In this document: in pieces, positions 33,347-45,631 of the stretch | Position numbering within the stretch: the stretch's first letter is position 1 | How the letters are laid out: each line of letters starts with the position of its first letter | Assembly: GCA_950295325.1 (NCBI GenBank) | Contig: OX485803.1 | Span: forward strand, 18,168,001 to 18,228,000 | Source: Polytrichum commune | Lineage: Eukaryota; Streptophyta; Polytrichopsida; Polytrichales; Polytrichaceae | Reading direction: 5' to 3' | Length of the DNA stretch: 60,000 nucleotides | The notes under the pieces: generated by a model | What the model was told of the DNA's origin: nothing | The model's input: only the letters and a program-made list of their open reading frames with translations | Database searches by the model: none | Made by a program: the position numbers and the translations under genes

Positions 33347-36300
33347 TCACAAAAGAACATGCGCTTTGTCAGCGGAGTCACAGATGAAAACAGCTCTCCC
33401 ATTGTGGAGTTGCCTTGCAAGTGCAGGTTGCAAATTCAAATATGAAACACGGACATATTCAGCAGCCTCGTCCGCAGATTCTGTTGTCACGCACTCATCA
33501 GCGTGGGATGGGTTAGAAATCTGAGATATAAAGAAAAGTGAGGGACAGTGTAAAGAAAAGCAACTTATTCTCTCAAGAATACGGAGATTTTCATGTAAAT
33601 CTCAAAACCATCACTTAACCTAAAACCAATAATAATGCACAATCATTATACATCTGAAATCCCCAAATTGAGGATTGTAGTACATATCATTGCTTTTGAG
33701 TATGCCCACCTTACTCATCATCCACCACCAAGTTTGTATTAACTTGTAAGCCTCTCTTGACAACATGTAAAGAAAGTGAGGGATGGTATGAAGAAAAACA
33801 ACTCGATCACTTGAGAATACAGAAGTTTCTGTGTAACGTAAGCATACCCAAAACCATCACTTAACCTAATATAAAAATTATGTACACAAAATATACATTT
33901 GAAGCCCCCAAATGTTTTGCTTGGGCTTCAAATTTTTGCTGAGAAGGATGACACATATAAGAAATTCAGAATAGGAGCACATAAGCATAATTTTAGAACG
34001 TCAATGTGCACATCTTATTAAGGAAGGACAGAATTGTTATAATATTCACAAAACCTCTTGAATTTAGTGAAATCTGATCATTTTCAGATGCAAATTACCA
34101 GATTTGAGTATGTAGGACATATATTGATGTTTGTAAGATCCAGCAAAGACTGGAAGACCCCAATCCAATTTGAGATCGTCAAGTCAAGTAGATAAAATTA
34201 TAAATATGACCATCATACTTGAAGACCAAGTCAAACATCAATAATTTTTATCATTAAGAAAAGGTAATATAGCAGTTCAAGATGGGTAATGTAAAAACCT
34301 GCGGCAACCAGCGCTACACAACAACCTCTAAAGCCAGCTCCACTGAATCGCGCACCATATACACCTGGGGCACTTGCAAGAATGTCACGTAGCTGCACCA
34401 GTGGTTCACAACCTGAAAATACAAGTGTTATACGTAAGAAGATCATATTCATAATTTTCCAGCAAATGATTGCAGTAACTTAAGAGATGTATGACATTTG
34501 TCTAAAGTCTAAGTACCATATAGGTAACACTTCTTATTGGAATGGGTCACATGCAGCGTGTGATAATTAGGGCCTGCCTCTCTGTAAGTGCACTTTTCGC
34601 ATCAGTTGAACAGCTTAATGTTATCGAAGGTTTGAGTTCAAATACACAGCCTGAGTGCCCTTGGATACAAATACATACTAAGTATTATGTTCATCAATGT
34701 CACATATGAGTGTATCTTTATTTTATCCATGACATGAGGTAATTTACTGAATAAATTTTCAAACCCCCAAGTATAAAAACTAGGTCTCCACATTGACAAC
34801 AACTGTATCAGGCAGAGGTTGCCATTGTAATTTGCATCCATAGCAGGGTTCACTTACCACATTCATAATTGTAAATAGAACTCAAGCCAGACTCTGACAT
34901 CAGCCGACCAAACTCTTGTAGATTTCCAGCAGACCAGGCTTCAATCCCTGTGCAAAGCAAGAAACACAATTGAGAGCAGATGAGAAGCTTCCTTGAAGTC
35001 AGAGTTGACACTAAAGGGCAAGGACTTTCTTCTGTGTTATGAAAAGCAATTTTGTGGCCACACAGGAAATTGGGAGAGATAAATATGTGCCCACCTGCAG
35101 AAACTCGAGCACTTTCAGTAAAATAATGCTGGGCTCTCTTGGCAACATCTCCTTCCAACACATTCTGTAAGTTTTCCATTTTGCCATGACACAAAATTAT
35201 TCATCCTTTCAGCAGAAATGAAATTTGATGTCAACGCCTGGAACTTGAAATAAGAGGAAAATCAATGAGTTGCCTCTTACTTTTCAAGATTGAAAATTTC
35301 ACCCTGAAGGTTTTGGCAAAGAGGAATTTCACCTTATGAGTTGTGTACTCCTCTAGGGTGACTGCGGACAAAGGAAACATGACAAGTGATCAGATTAACA
35401 AAAGTTTCACAAAAAGTACCTTCAATTGCAATAATACATATTCCAGTCACAATGTACAGAGCCATTGCACAGCATTGATTGTCTTACTGATAATACAATG
35501 GAAGATTTTAGATAAAAAAAGAAGAACTGGATAGCAGTATACCAAACTTAAGTACTCACTCTTAGATAGGACCGCTTCATTGGATGCTCTGCCAACAGCT
35601 CTGTCACACATTTGTCCTAATTAGTCATTGAGCTCGTAAATGTCTACATGCTATTCAAATTGCAGCTTTCATAATATTAGACATGATATCAATATTATAA
35701 AAATTCAATATAATATTGGAGTCTAAGGAGAGATTCTGGACATTTATTGAGTCCAGACCAAGAAAACTAGGTCAAGGTTTAATAATGACAATCGTATTCT
35801 CACCAGCTGACAAAAGAATAAACCATTAAATCTATTACGGATGAGGAAGTTAGAAACCAAAATCACAGCTGGATTTCATTATGCTTCTTACTTGAGCAGA
35901 ATTCTTGCAGCTTCTTGACAGTCAGCCACTCGTAAGTTGTATCCCGGTTTGGTCGACAAAGCATGCTGGAGACCAGAGAAAGCTAGAAGGATTTTGTAGT
36001 GATTAGTATCACTTCTCCCATACCATGGTGGATACACCAACTCATGTTTCCGACTCTATCATGTCCACCAAATTTCACAAATCAATAGGATGTTGTTTGA
36101 AGTATTTAGAGTCTGATTGGCTAAATTTATAAAATCATGTGCCACTTCAAATCATTTCCGATCTCAGTTCTAGACATGGTTGTTGACATCTTAACTCATC
36201 ACATCATCGAGCATGGCAATCTTCAGCTTATCGTGGGTCAAAATGATCTCAAACATTTCCCTTTTTACAATTACACTAGGTTGCCATTGGACTTCAGCAA

Positions 36301-39300
36301 CTCCTAACAAATCAAACAGTTCCTGAATTGCGGCTAGATAGTTTTGTGTTACTTAGTGATCTCATCTGTCCTTGTTGATGATGAAAGACAAGATTTTCAA
36401 CAGGACATGAAACACAGGTTGAGAAGGGAACAGTAAATTGATTAATGTTTGTTGTGAGAGTGGATTGCAAAAGAGACACACTGCCCCCACACTGCTATTT
36501 TGACAAGACCAAATTAACTCTTTAAACAAGTTCATTTATTCTAGAAACAACATGGAAATTGCAAAGATAGGGTGATGAGAAAAACCAAGCAGTGAATGGC
36601 AGTGAGGCAATGCTGCTGTGATAACAAGATGGCTGACTGGTCCAAAATACCATTCTTCAAGCCCAAATAATTGTTCTCAATCAGTCTGTTACAAAAAAGC
36701 CCATACGAATCATGCTTTTTCTTCCAAAGTGAGGTTTATCAGCAGATAAAACTAATAAACACTTCATGGCATTCTTACAAGATGTAGTGGGTGTTCTACC
36801 TAGATAAGCATCTTGGAGAGTATGTAATTGGCGAGATTCTTTTTGGCAAGGTCTTTTTAAGTTCAATCTTGGTAGATTGAAAGAAGGCATCTTGGTAGTT
36901 CAAGATAGGTAACAATGAGGTGTCAACTAATGAGAGATTAATCCCACTTGACTATGCTAGGCATTCATGCATGTAATCCAGGACCTCGATTCTTGGACCT
37001 TATCCTTGAAGCTAGAATAGAAAGAGAACATCCTTGCACATGCTATGTTACTAGGATTGTGCTAAAATGGTGGTTTTACCAATGTTGGACCAATATAAAG
37101 ATGAATGCATGGGTATTTATAATCAACATCAAGAATGGTATCAATGAACCTACCCATGTGTATTAAAATCGTGATAACAGTCAAATATTGATATTTGGTG
37201 GGTACGTCAAGGTGAGAGTATCTTTGTATACCCAAGTTATTTTTTGGGTCAATACCATTCTAAACCATATTGATACTAGGGCAATTTTACCTAGATATGA
37301 AGGTACATAGACACGAATGGTATGGAAACAAAAATCCCATCTTATATGTACCCTATTGGTAACAAAAAATGTGAAATCCTCATTATAGATTTCCGAATCG
37401 TATAAAAAAAAGACAAAAACAGTCCAACACTGGTTTTTAACCTTCAAACTAACCACAAATTCCAAAACTCCAAAATCTTGGCGCCATCTAGAGGTTTGCA
37501 AAAGAATTCCTTTGTGTTCTGTCATCCTAAAGGTAAGAGATCAAGTACCAACCTGTCAAGCTCAATGTTCTCTTCCGGTGACACATTAAGCCCATTTGCA
37601 TGCTCCAAGGCTAACAAGAATGCAACACCAACCTGGACAACATGCACTAGATTCTCACCACACAAGGAACAAAAGAATTGCCTTGCAAGAGGGTAAAAAC
37701 ACCTTCCACAAGAATTAATTAGTACCATGTTTTTGACCAATTCTCAAGTGACAAGCTCTGATTGTGCTTCTCAGTTACCACTCCTAAGGGCATCTTCAAC
37801 AACAACACCACATCTTCCTCCAATTCGTACTCCAAAGGGGTGGTGGAGGAGCCTGTGGATTACTACATGAATAGGCCTTAAAAGTATAATGGCGGAGGCA
37901 CCACCGCTACAATACCACTTGTTACTCTGTAGGTAATATGATAATCCCAAAAATGTGTTATAACCATGTAAAGCTTAAAAGCACTAAGCACTATGAGGAG
38001 AGCACATTCTAGCATTGAAAGAGGTTTGACCTGGGGTAGAGGACTCACTATATTGGTACAACAAAATAAAGTCCCCCTCTTCACTATGGTGGTACAACAA
38101 AATAGAGGGCCCCTCTTCACTATGGTGCCTCTAAATCTACATTGACTGGTGTAGAGGGAGATGTGGTGCAATGCGGTGGTGATGGTTATGCCTCTGCTCT
38201 TTGTAAATTATTGTTGGAAGGAGATGTGGTGGCAGCGATTTAGATGCTCTAACTATGATAGGCTGTACATTATATTTTCATGGCTTGAAGTGAGAACTTT
38301 TGTAAAATAAAATGAGGACATGTGCAGACTAAGAATAATAAGGCGACTACAATCACACTAAGAGAATGATTAACAGGAAGTTAGATATGCTAATGGTCTC
38401 TGCATTGTGCAAATCAGGTTGCAGGAAAGGAAGACCTACCGCAGCTGACGAGCTGACACCACATCCTTCAAACCCTTTTGAGCCTTCCATGAATCCTACA
38501 ATGCCCTGCAAAACACAAAACAAAAAACATAGTTCCCATTACATCAGGGTAATAATTCACAATTTCAAAAATATTTACAGTGGTCCAAAATACCAAAAAT
38601 TAGGTGTGAGGTTGCATGAAAATGATGGACCTTAGAAAGTTTGTGATCTCTCTGCTTAAGGGCAAGAACCGCTCCGCGAGCAAAATTACCCCATGCACCT
38701 TCTTCCAGAACATATATTTCTGTGCTGTCATCAGGAGCACCATCATTGTACTTTCTAGACGGAACATTACCAAGGCTGCAAACACCAGTACCAAGTCAAA
38801 TAAAAGTCCTCAAGTGATGATGTTTTCAAGGAAGTAAAACAATTCATAAGGTAAAGAGCAAAGCAGTCCCTAGCACCTCTAAACTATCAGTAAGGTAGGC
38901 AGGCTTTTCATGGTCGCTTTTTCTAATCAGACAGCTATATTTGAGTGGTGTGTGGTTCGGTGTGGATGTAAGATCAGACACCAAAAAGATGTGTTGAAAA
39001 GATATTGGAATACAGAATATGTTTACCATTCTAGGCTCAATAGTCAACATGATTTTTTTTTCTCTAATTTTTTTTTTTTTGGGGGGGGGGTTTGATGACC
39101 ATTTATTGTCCATGAGAAACTTTGCTTTGAAAATAAATAAGATATTCATATGAGCTCCAAAAATTATGAGGCATACGGCTACGGACACAATTTGGAATTG
39201 GCTATCATCTCACACTAATTGCTTGTTTTGTATCCTACGAGAAGTAGGTGCAGAGCTTAAAGTGTTCATTGAAGGCCTGCCTACCTTACAACAAGTAATC

Positions 39301-40301
39301 CAAATAGCACTAGCTAAATTTTTGATCACAGCAATCCCGGGCAGAGTTTGGACAAAAGAATTCATATTCATATCCACCAGGCATCCAAACTAGCATCTTC
39401 CATGAAACGACTGTGATGAATAATAGTCACCTGAATTTGACTTCTCCTGCAAATTGCCCCGACTGCAGCTGCAGCTGCAATCACCACAGGAGTATCAATT
39501 TTTTTCCCTTGTCAGCTTCCCACTGCTGAAACCTGTAGGTTTAAGCCTTTGCATTGTAACTCTCTTGTCCACATACAGGAGTCGAGTTACATATTATCCA
39601 CTTCAGATTCATTTGTTCTAAGAATTTTTGAGCATTCCAAGGATGAACAAATACCATCGAGGAGTTCTGTCATTGACTTTTATGCATTCCACATTCATGC
39701 TAAATGCTACTGATTGAAGTCCTAGTACATTTTAAGGCTTGTAACATGGAAAAGTTAATTTGCAGTCCCAATTCTCATTTGATATAGAAGTAACTATGTC
39801 ACTTCTGATCAATACATTACTAAACATTTCTTATTCCAGAGAACAGTATCCTACATTCTGCCGGTATCATATCCCAAAGCTGGCTACCACCAAAATCACA
39901 TTGATCCAATAGCCAAAACCACACCTGGCACTGGCCACAGTATGATTGACAAGATAATGTAAATTTCAATGTAATGGAAAAGAAGAAGCTCGGATAAGAT
40001 ACCTCCTGAGTGTCTGAAGGCGTGAATGCTAGCAAAACCCCTTGGTTGATAGCCATAGCCGTCACTGAACCTCCCTGATTGCCCAACCAGCTCCGTCAGT
40101 AGACTATTACACTGCCCAGAAAATTACTCCAAGTCTATTTACAATCGATTCATGCTCCAACTCTTCCTAATTCTAGTTTTCACATAACCAAACCTGATGA
40201 TCGATATGGGCACCCAGAGGGCAGATTCGGTATGGTGACACAACAACTCTCACATCCTTGGGGTCTGTCTGTGCCATGCTTGCCACTTTCCCCTTCACCA
40301 T
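33347..40301 (-). CDS. GALAK: Galacturonokinase (GHMP kinase family), 13 coding exons
   Basis: The enzyme phosphorylates D-galacturonic acid at C1 in the cytosol, salvaging pectin sugar towards UDP-GalA. Exons, high to low: 40301-40194, 40074-40003, 39474-39431, 38775-38631, 38505-38440, 37632-37553, 36685-36586, 36055-35892, 35600-35560, 35151-35095, 34947-34858, 34412-34299, 33480-33347. They sum to 1215 nt, 404 residues plus TGA, close to the plant protein. Signatures: YRICPLGAHIDHQ (substrate-site start), the GHMP ATP-loop variant GCGVSSSAA (exon 5), NGILDQSA (exon 7), LLAFSGL (exon 8), and GVYGARFSGAGFRGCC (exon 12), the C-terminal GHMP motif. The start ATG at 40301 has an in-frame acceptor just upstream (40308), so a further 5' exon is possible. 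Exons 9-10 are the least certain: the 35164 acceptor breaks frame, the 35151 one keeps it. The exon 7 donor is weak. Confidence 0.88.
33536..33920. repeat. Tandem duplication in last galacturonokinase intron
   Basis: About 33536-33700 is repeated at about 33774-33920 in diverged form (GTGAGGGA.., CTCGAGAATAC-like, CCATCACTTAACCTAA, GCCCCCAAA). Confidence 0.6.
36191..36352 (-). other. Unexplained 53-codon open segment inside an intron
   Basis: Within intron 7 of the galacturonokinase gene, on its sense strand, a frame stays open for 53 codons before TAA at 36191. Its composition looks protein-like (pieces such as AAIQELFDLLGVAE and FEIILTHDKLK). It has no Met start near its upstream end. Not recognised. 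It may be a captured exon or transposon fragment, or chance. Confidence 0.3.
37990..38135. repeat. Short tandem duplication in intron
   Basis: A unit of about 45 bp (GGTACAACAAAATA.AG..CCC CTCTTCACTATGG) is repeated twice, with a partial third. Lies in an intron of the galacturonokinase gene. Confidence 0.7.
38935..39250. repeat. Dispersed repeat family B, copy 4 (in intron)
   Basis: Lies between exons 3 and 4 of the galacturonokinase gene. Shares GATATTCATATGAGCTCC, ATTATGAGGCATACGGCTAC and TATCCTACGAGAAGTAGG with other copies. Contains a T-run joined to a G-run (39066-39090). Confidence 0.7.
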
Positions 40302-41350
40302 TGCCACCTACACACCCACACAAGACATAACAACTCTCACATCACTTATCCTCCATCCCCTCCAAAACCACACCGATTATGGTGAAATATTGTGGGGATC
40401 CACACTAATAACGAGGAATCCACAATAAACACATTGGGGTGCACACAACTTACCAATCCAGTCTATATAACATCAGAGGTCCAATTAACAATTGATGATA
40501 TCTCATCCGAATCTTCCTCGGTTTCCACAAACAAGCAGTTTCTCTTGTGCTCATTCTAAAGACACCAAGAGTGCATCGTAACTCACAGTGATTTGGCCAC
40601 AGCGACTATTTCCATGCGCGATGATGATGGTGTATACTATGCACCACACTGTAGGGATGCGAATGGTAAGACACACTATACATTTGCCCACAATGCTTAC
40701 CTCAATCGGTGTAGTTCAAAACCCATCCCCTCACATTACAGCTCAAATCAGCTCAACACGCATTCCATACTCGGCCATGCCCACCAAATCCAGAATTCCA
40801 TCTTTGAAACCCAAAAAAATGCCATGGCAACCTTAACCTTACCATGTCCATATCCCCCACCACAGCCTAACCTACTTGTATTGCATGAACAAACAACAAC
40901 CTCCCTAGAAACTTGGCGACGACGACGACAACAACAACATCATCATCATCATGACGATGGTGGGATGTAAGCAAAGTATGAGTGTGTGCTTCGGGGATGG
41001 TGTCTGTGTAGATACCGAGGCAGGCGATGGCCAGCAAGATGGTGAGGGAGGAGGCGATGCCATGGCTTGCTCCTGCGATGATGCGATCCTGCACACAGAA
41101 GCAGCAGCCAAGTTGCATGATGCGAAGTCCTCCACCGTCGTCCGCCCAACTCCTTCTGTTGCATCAATCATGTTCTGCCTCCCTGCCCATGCAAAATGCT
41201 TGCAGGGCTGCCATCTTCCACCCTTCCCTCTCTGCCCGCCGGACTTTTGTTACTCCGCTCGCCTTCTCGCAACTTTACTCCGCTTCGCTTCTCTTCTATT
41301 TATTACTGGCCCGTTCTCTGCGAGGACAGTCCACTACACTAAATAGGATA
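40302..41350 (-). other. Upstream region of the galacturonokinase gene
   Basis: The GC-richer part (40590-41340) probably holds the 5' UTR and promoter. A trinucleotide run of GAC, AAC and ATC units lies at 40915-40959. On the minus strand, an AATAAATAG word near 41300 could be a TATA element. Several overlapping open frames on both strands match nothing known. A 5' exon here is possible but I could not fix one in frame. Confidence 0.35.
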
Positions 41351-42174
41351 TGTAGTGTGTGATTATACTTAATGTTGTTACCACCCTACCCTGCTCAACA
41401 CTAATTAGTGTTAGAAGATAAGTTAGAAGATATGTTGCAATTCTCCTTTCATCATTGTTAAAAAACAAATTCATATCCTTACTAACACTAAATTCAAACA
41501 TGTAACTTCCACATATTACCGTAGTTGATATTTTAGTGTTTGAGTTTACATTTAATGTTACTTACTTTCATAAGGTTATTGATATTTAGTGGATGCGTTC
41601 CTATCTAGTGTAGTGGTGAGGAGCAGATTGGGCGTAGATTGGAAGAAACAAAATTTCCGTGCCATGTGTCATCGTTCCATTGGTTGGAGCCTGTAAATTC
41701 AGCAACGTGGAAACTAAATTTGGCATAGATGTGCCCGATTGCATATGATGTATCATTGCTCCCACCGTGAAAACCAAATTTGGGAATAGACATGGCCGAT
41801 CCGACCTAGATGTAGCTTGGGTACCATAGTTATTCGACCTTTCTTTTCTTTTCTTTTCTTATCTTTTTGTTTTTTGTTTTTTTTTTTTTGGAGGGGGGGG
41901 GGGTTGTCATTATGGATTGGTTGGGACTTCTTAAGAGATGACATGGAAACCGATGTGACACCACATTTTACCAACTTGGGTCTATGTGGGTTTCATCTTT
42001 CCTTGTCCACGTGGTATAGGTTCTTAAACTTTGGAACAACCAGTGCATGATTGGCGCAATCTCCATATAAAACTTTCAATTTGGTTGTTGAGATCACCAT
42101 GTTGAGTGGAGAGTGCAAGGATGGTCCGGGTGATTGATGTGGTGCATCAGGCTAGGAAGGCATGAACTCAAAGT
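41351..42174. other. No gene seen; poly-T/poly-G junction
   Basis: Includes repeated ACTAAT/AGTGTTAG words (41395-41415) and a T-rich run abutting about 10 G (41877-41902). No protein. Confidence 0.4.
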
Positions 42175-42540
42175 ACATCAAATATGATATTTAGTGTCAC
42201 CAATTCTAATTGTCTTGCTCATTGCGAATCGTAAACTAAGGTACAGTGTCACCAACACTAAATGTTAACTCAACATCATTTGTCATTCGTTGTAAAACTT
42301 TTGGGGATTATAGATTTACAGTGTTGCAAGTACCGTCACTTACCAAGTGGTTTTTCATCCAAATTTCAATCATCCATGACAATATTTCATCACAAGTTGA
42401 CGACAAGAGAAGGTAGGGTTGTGGCCAATGGATGAGCTCATCCATCATCCATGACAATAGTTGTTCACTTATTCATACAAAGTGTCGTCCGAAAAGTTAC
42501 CATAGTGACATTAAATACCATATTTAGTGTCGTTTTGCTG
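42175..42540. repeat. Dispersed repeat family C, copy 2
   Basis: Relative of 18358-18700 in the same direction. Confidence 0.7.
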
Positions 42541-43108
42541 AGATTCACCAAGAGTCCTATCTATATTCTGGCGAAAGTTTTTTGTTTCACCAACGTTTCC
42601 AATAATGAGCCTCTTGACAATATCTCATAAACCAGTTAGAGAAGGAAATTATACAGTGATGCCCATAATGTTAGAAGGAAGGATGACTATGTATTTGTTA
42701 GTCTAACGAAAGCAAGTCAAATATACCGTGCCCCATGCTTCCATCCACCCACCTTCACTTCCTCTCCTCCTCCTTCCTCCTCTCTTTCTCTTGTTTCTTC
42801 CTATTCTATGCATTCTCGGGGTCATCCCTCAACCTTAAACAAAACACCCTTACTTATGGATATGCCGGTCCTTTCGATGGAATCGTTCAACTATCAAGGA
42901 GCATTTCAACCATCAAGAACTTCACCTCCCATAAGGGAAGGCATTGCACCTTATATTGTAACGTGGAGAACCATGAAGAATATAATATGGTCAACAAATA
43001 CTCATTCTCATAAGTGCTTTGCATTGATGTTATTGTTCGTTCTAGAAAAGACATAAGCTACAAGTCATATGTGCTCAATCTTATTTTAAGATACCAAAAC
43101 ATGACAAC

Positions 43109-43705
43109 TCCCCGGGGGGTGGACTGTTGATACCATGTACGAACTAACGTGAGTGTGAGGGGTACTAATTTTCTCTAGTGTGTACATTTAAAAAGGCTAT
43201 TAAGAATTTTGAAGTTAAGGTAGATGTACAAAAAAAAGGGACCCTAAGGTTTGGAGAAATTTTCAACAATAGATGTGTTAGTTCCATCCAATGCACATTG
43301 TCATCCAATGCACATTGTCATCCAATGTTGTCATATGGTAATCAATCCTCAATGACTCCCTTACCCATTCTTGTTAGGGGTTGCATTTGGGCTATAGGAC
43401 AAGCTAGAGGTGCTTATGTGTTATGAATGAAAAAACATACGATGACTTTCTCATTAGAATACGAACATGAATTTAACATGTAATAAACACACATTTAATT
43501 CATGATAAATATTTTGTATATGTAGTGAAGACATTTATCATATTGAATTGAAAAGCTCAGTATAAGCACATGACTTCATTTTCTAGCATGTTGTTAGTAT
43601 GTATACATTTGTTTCTCTTTATAAACTTCTCGCATATTGGGGTTCCAATTTCACAGTGACCCACGCACATCATTTAAGTTTCCAACGAAGAGTCCACCCC
43701 CGGGG
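43109..43705. mobile_element. 597-bp repeat with inverted ends
   Basis: The left end TCCCCGGGGGGTGGACT and right end AGTCCACCCCCGGGG are near-complementary. ACAAC flanks both sides (43104-43108, 43706-43710). The interior is related to about 7290-8035. The sequence after the left end (TGTTGATACC) resembles the start of some Copia LTRs, so an LTR origin is the main alternative. A 19-bp tandem unit (CAATGCACATTGTCATC) lies at about 43287-43325. Confidence 0.5.
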
Positions 43706-43710
43706 ACAAC

Positions 43711-44721
43711 CCATCCCATGAACAACTTGACCTGAACACATGCACAATTTGCATTTCGATCCAAGTGTTCAAAATTTCCATGAGGTCCGTATCTCTTAGA
43801 AGTTAGGATGCATACAAGGTGAACCTTGGTTGTCCTAAGAGATTGTTTCACCTACGCAACCTCCCTTAACATGCACATGTGTCCAAGAAACACATTGGGG
43901 ATGAAGCACACCAATATCATGTACTTGTGACCAATATCATATGATTATTTGATGGAGCTAGTAGTTTTTAAGCAAAATGATTTATCTAGCCATAGGACGC
44001 ACCACATGTCACCAAACTATTGGAGGCAACCCAATGCCATTGGGAATGATAAAGACTATGGTCCTTTGCCCTTGTGCTCCTCTTGCTTCATACAATTGAC
44101 CTTCATAACATTCTTCATGAGGGTGTACCTTCACCCATAAGAATAGACAACACTTTGGTTATTTTCATATATTTTTCAATGTTCTCCATCTTCACTTTGA
44201 AGTATTATCCCGAGGCCTTCTCATTCGACATTGGAGTAATGTCATTGAACTATGAAGATTCCAAGGAATGAACCTATGACATGGACATTGTACATTTACA
44301 ACGGTTGTGTTGGATCTTAAAGACGTCAAAATGCCTCTAACTTGACATGTTTGAAATGAATCAACCACAAACCTACATGGGGTTGGGGGGTAGGTGTTTA
44401 ACATGGATGGATGAGAATACACTGGTTTGTAACAATTCCCTCTCACCCCTTCCAAACTCTCAATTGAATCCTTCTCTTTGGGAGGGATTGAAGCACTTCA
44501 TGATATTTTTTTCCCTCTTATTTTCACATTCCTCCTCCAAAGCTAGGTATGTTATGATCCAATTATCTCTTATGTATTCGTTTTTAAGATAACTCATGTG
44601 TTGTCATGGGGGTGGGATGGGGCGGGTCCAATGTAACAATATGTAGTGAAGGTGTCAAGACATCCACTTACCAATAAACGGGTTAAGATTGGTTCCAAGC
44701 TAAATAGCTATGGAAGATGTA
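43711..44721. other. No gene seen
   Basis: Spacer with short open frames only. Confidence 0.35.
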
Positions 44722-45622
44722 GCCTTGGGCTAGATCACACTAGATCACATCTGCCCAAGGTTGGGCCCCGCCCCATGCATGCCTCCTTCACTTTTTGGAT
44801 GAAGTCCATGCTCCCAACTTGCTATACTCAATTTTGAAAAATAAACTTGCCCTTGCATTCTTGAAGGCCGCTTGTCCATATAACCCACATTGAGTGCACT
44901 TCATCTTGAAGGTCCAAAATCTAATATATATGTTCACTTCCATTGAGTAACTAAGCAATTGATTGGGATTTCCTTTTCGAAGCGAAACCGTCAATAAAGC
45001 ATGTAATTAACTTGGAAGTCAGAAATATTACAAAACCCTCATTAGCACCGAGGTTATAATTTTTGTGACTTACCATTGAAAGGGTCTTTGTCATTCTAAG
45101 TAAATGTAATCAAGCACATCATTCCTCATATCTGAATTAAATCATGATTAATTCCAGTAAGTGCATTTTTGTAATTAATTAAGCTTAATTAATTTGGTAA
45201 GCATACTTTTTGATTTAATTGATCTTAATTAGGATTAATTAGACTTAATCACATTCAATCATAATTAGAAATGAAAAAAAGACCCTTTTAATGGTAAATC
45301 AAAAAAATTATAACCTCACTACTAATGAGGTTTTTGTAATATTTTCGACTTCCAAATTAATTACATGTTTTATTAACAATTTCACATCAAAAATGAAATC
45401 CCAATCAATTACTTATTTACTCAATGGAAGTGAACATTTATATTGGATTTTAGACGTTGAAGATGAAGTGCACTCAATCTGGGTTACATGGAGAGGCGGC
45501 CTTAAAGAATGCAAGGATAGTTTTATTTTTTGAAGTCGGGCGGAGCGGACTTCATCTGGGCAGTGAAGGAGGCGTGCCTGGGGTGGGGCCTAACCCTGGG
45601 CAGATGTGATCTAGCCTGGGGT
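44722..45622. mobile_element. Mutator-like foldback element, 901 bp
   Basis: Long arms (about 44722-45105 and 45262-45622) are reverse complements. The ends start GCCTTGGGCTAGATCACA and ACCCCAGGCTAGATCACA (right end complemented). 9-bp flanks are GAAGATGTA (44713-44721) and GAAGATATA (45623-45631), one mismatch, as for Mutator-type elements. The left end has a doubled CTAGATCACA. The centre is rich in TTAATTA palindromes. Mirrored open frames in the two arms share peptide wording but no known domain. Confidence 0.8.
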
Positions 45623-45631
45623 GAAGATATA

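Noticed and set aside
35095-35164. Use of the 35164 acceptor for galacturonokinase exon 10
   Set aside because: It has a good acceptor and readable residues, but its phase disagrees with exons 8 and 9. The 35151 acceptor keeps the total at 405 codons.
40593-41362. Several overlapping open frames on both strands upstream of galacturonokinase
   Set aside because: The region is GC-richer with trinucleotide repeats, which keeps frames open by chance. None shows a domain or a phase-compatible splice into the kinase.
43109-43705. Solo Copia LTR
   Set aside because: It begins TGTTGATACC after a G-rich run like some Copia LTRs, but no TG..CA pair with a 5-bp duplication fits as well as the inverted GGGGTGGACT ends. 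Kept as an unclassified repeat.
44788-45533. Two open frames with similar peptide wording on opposite strands
   Set aside because: They are the two arms of the Mutator-like foldback read in opposite directions, with no known domain.
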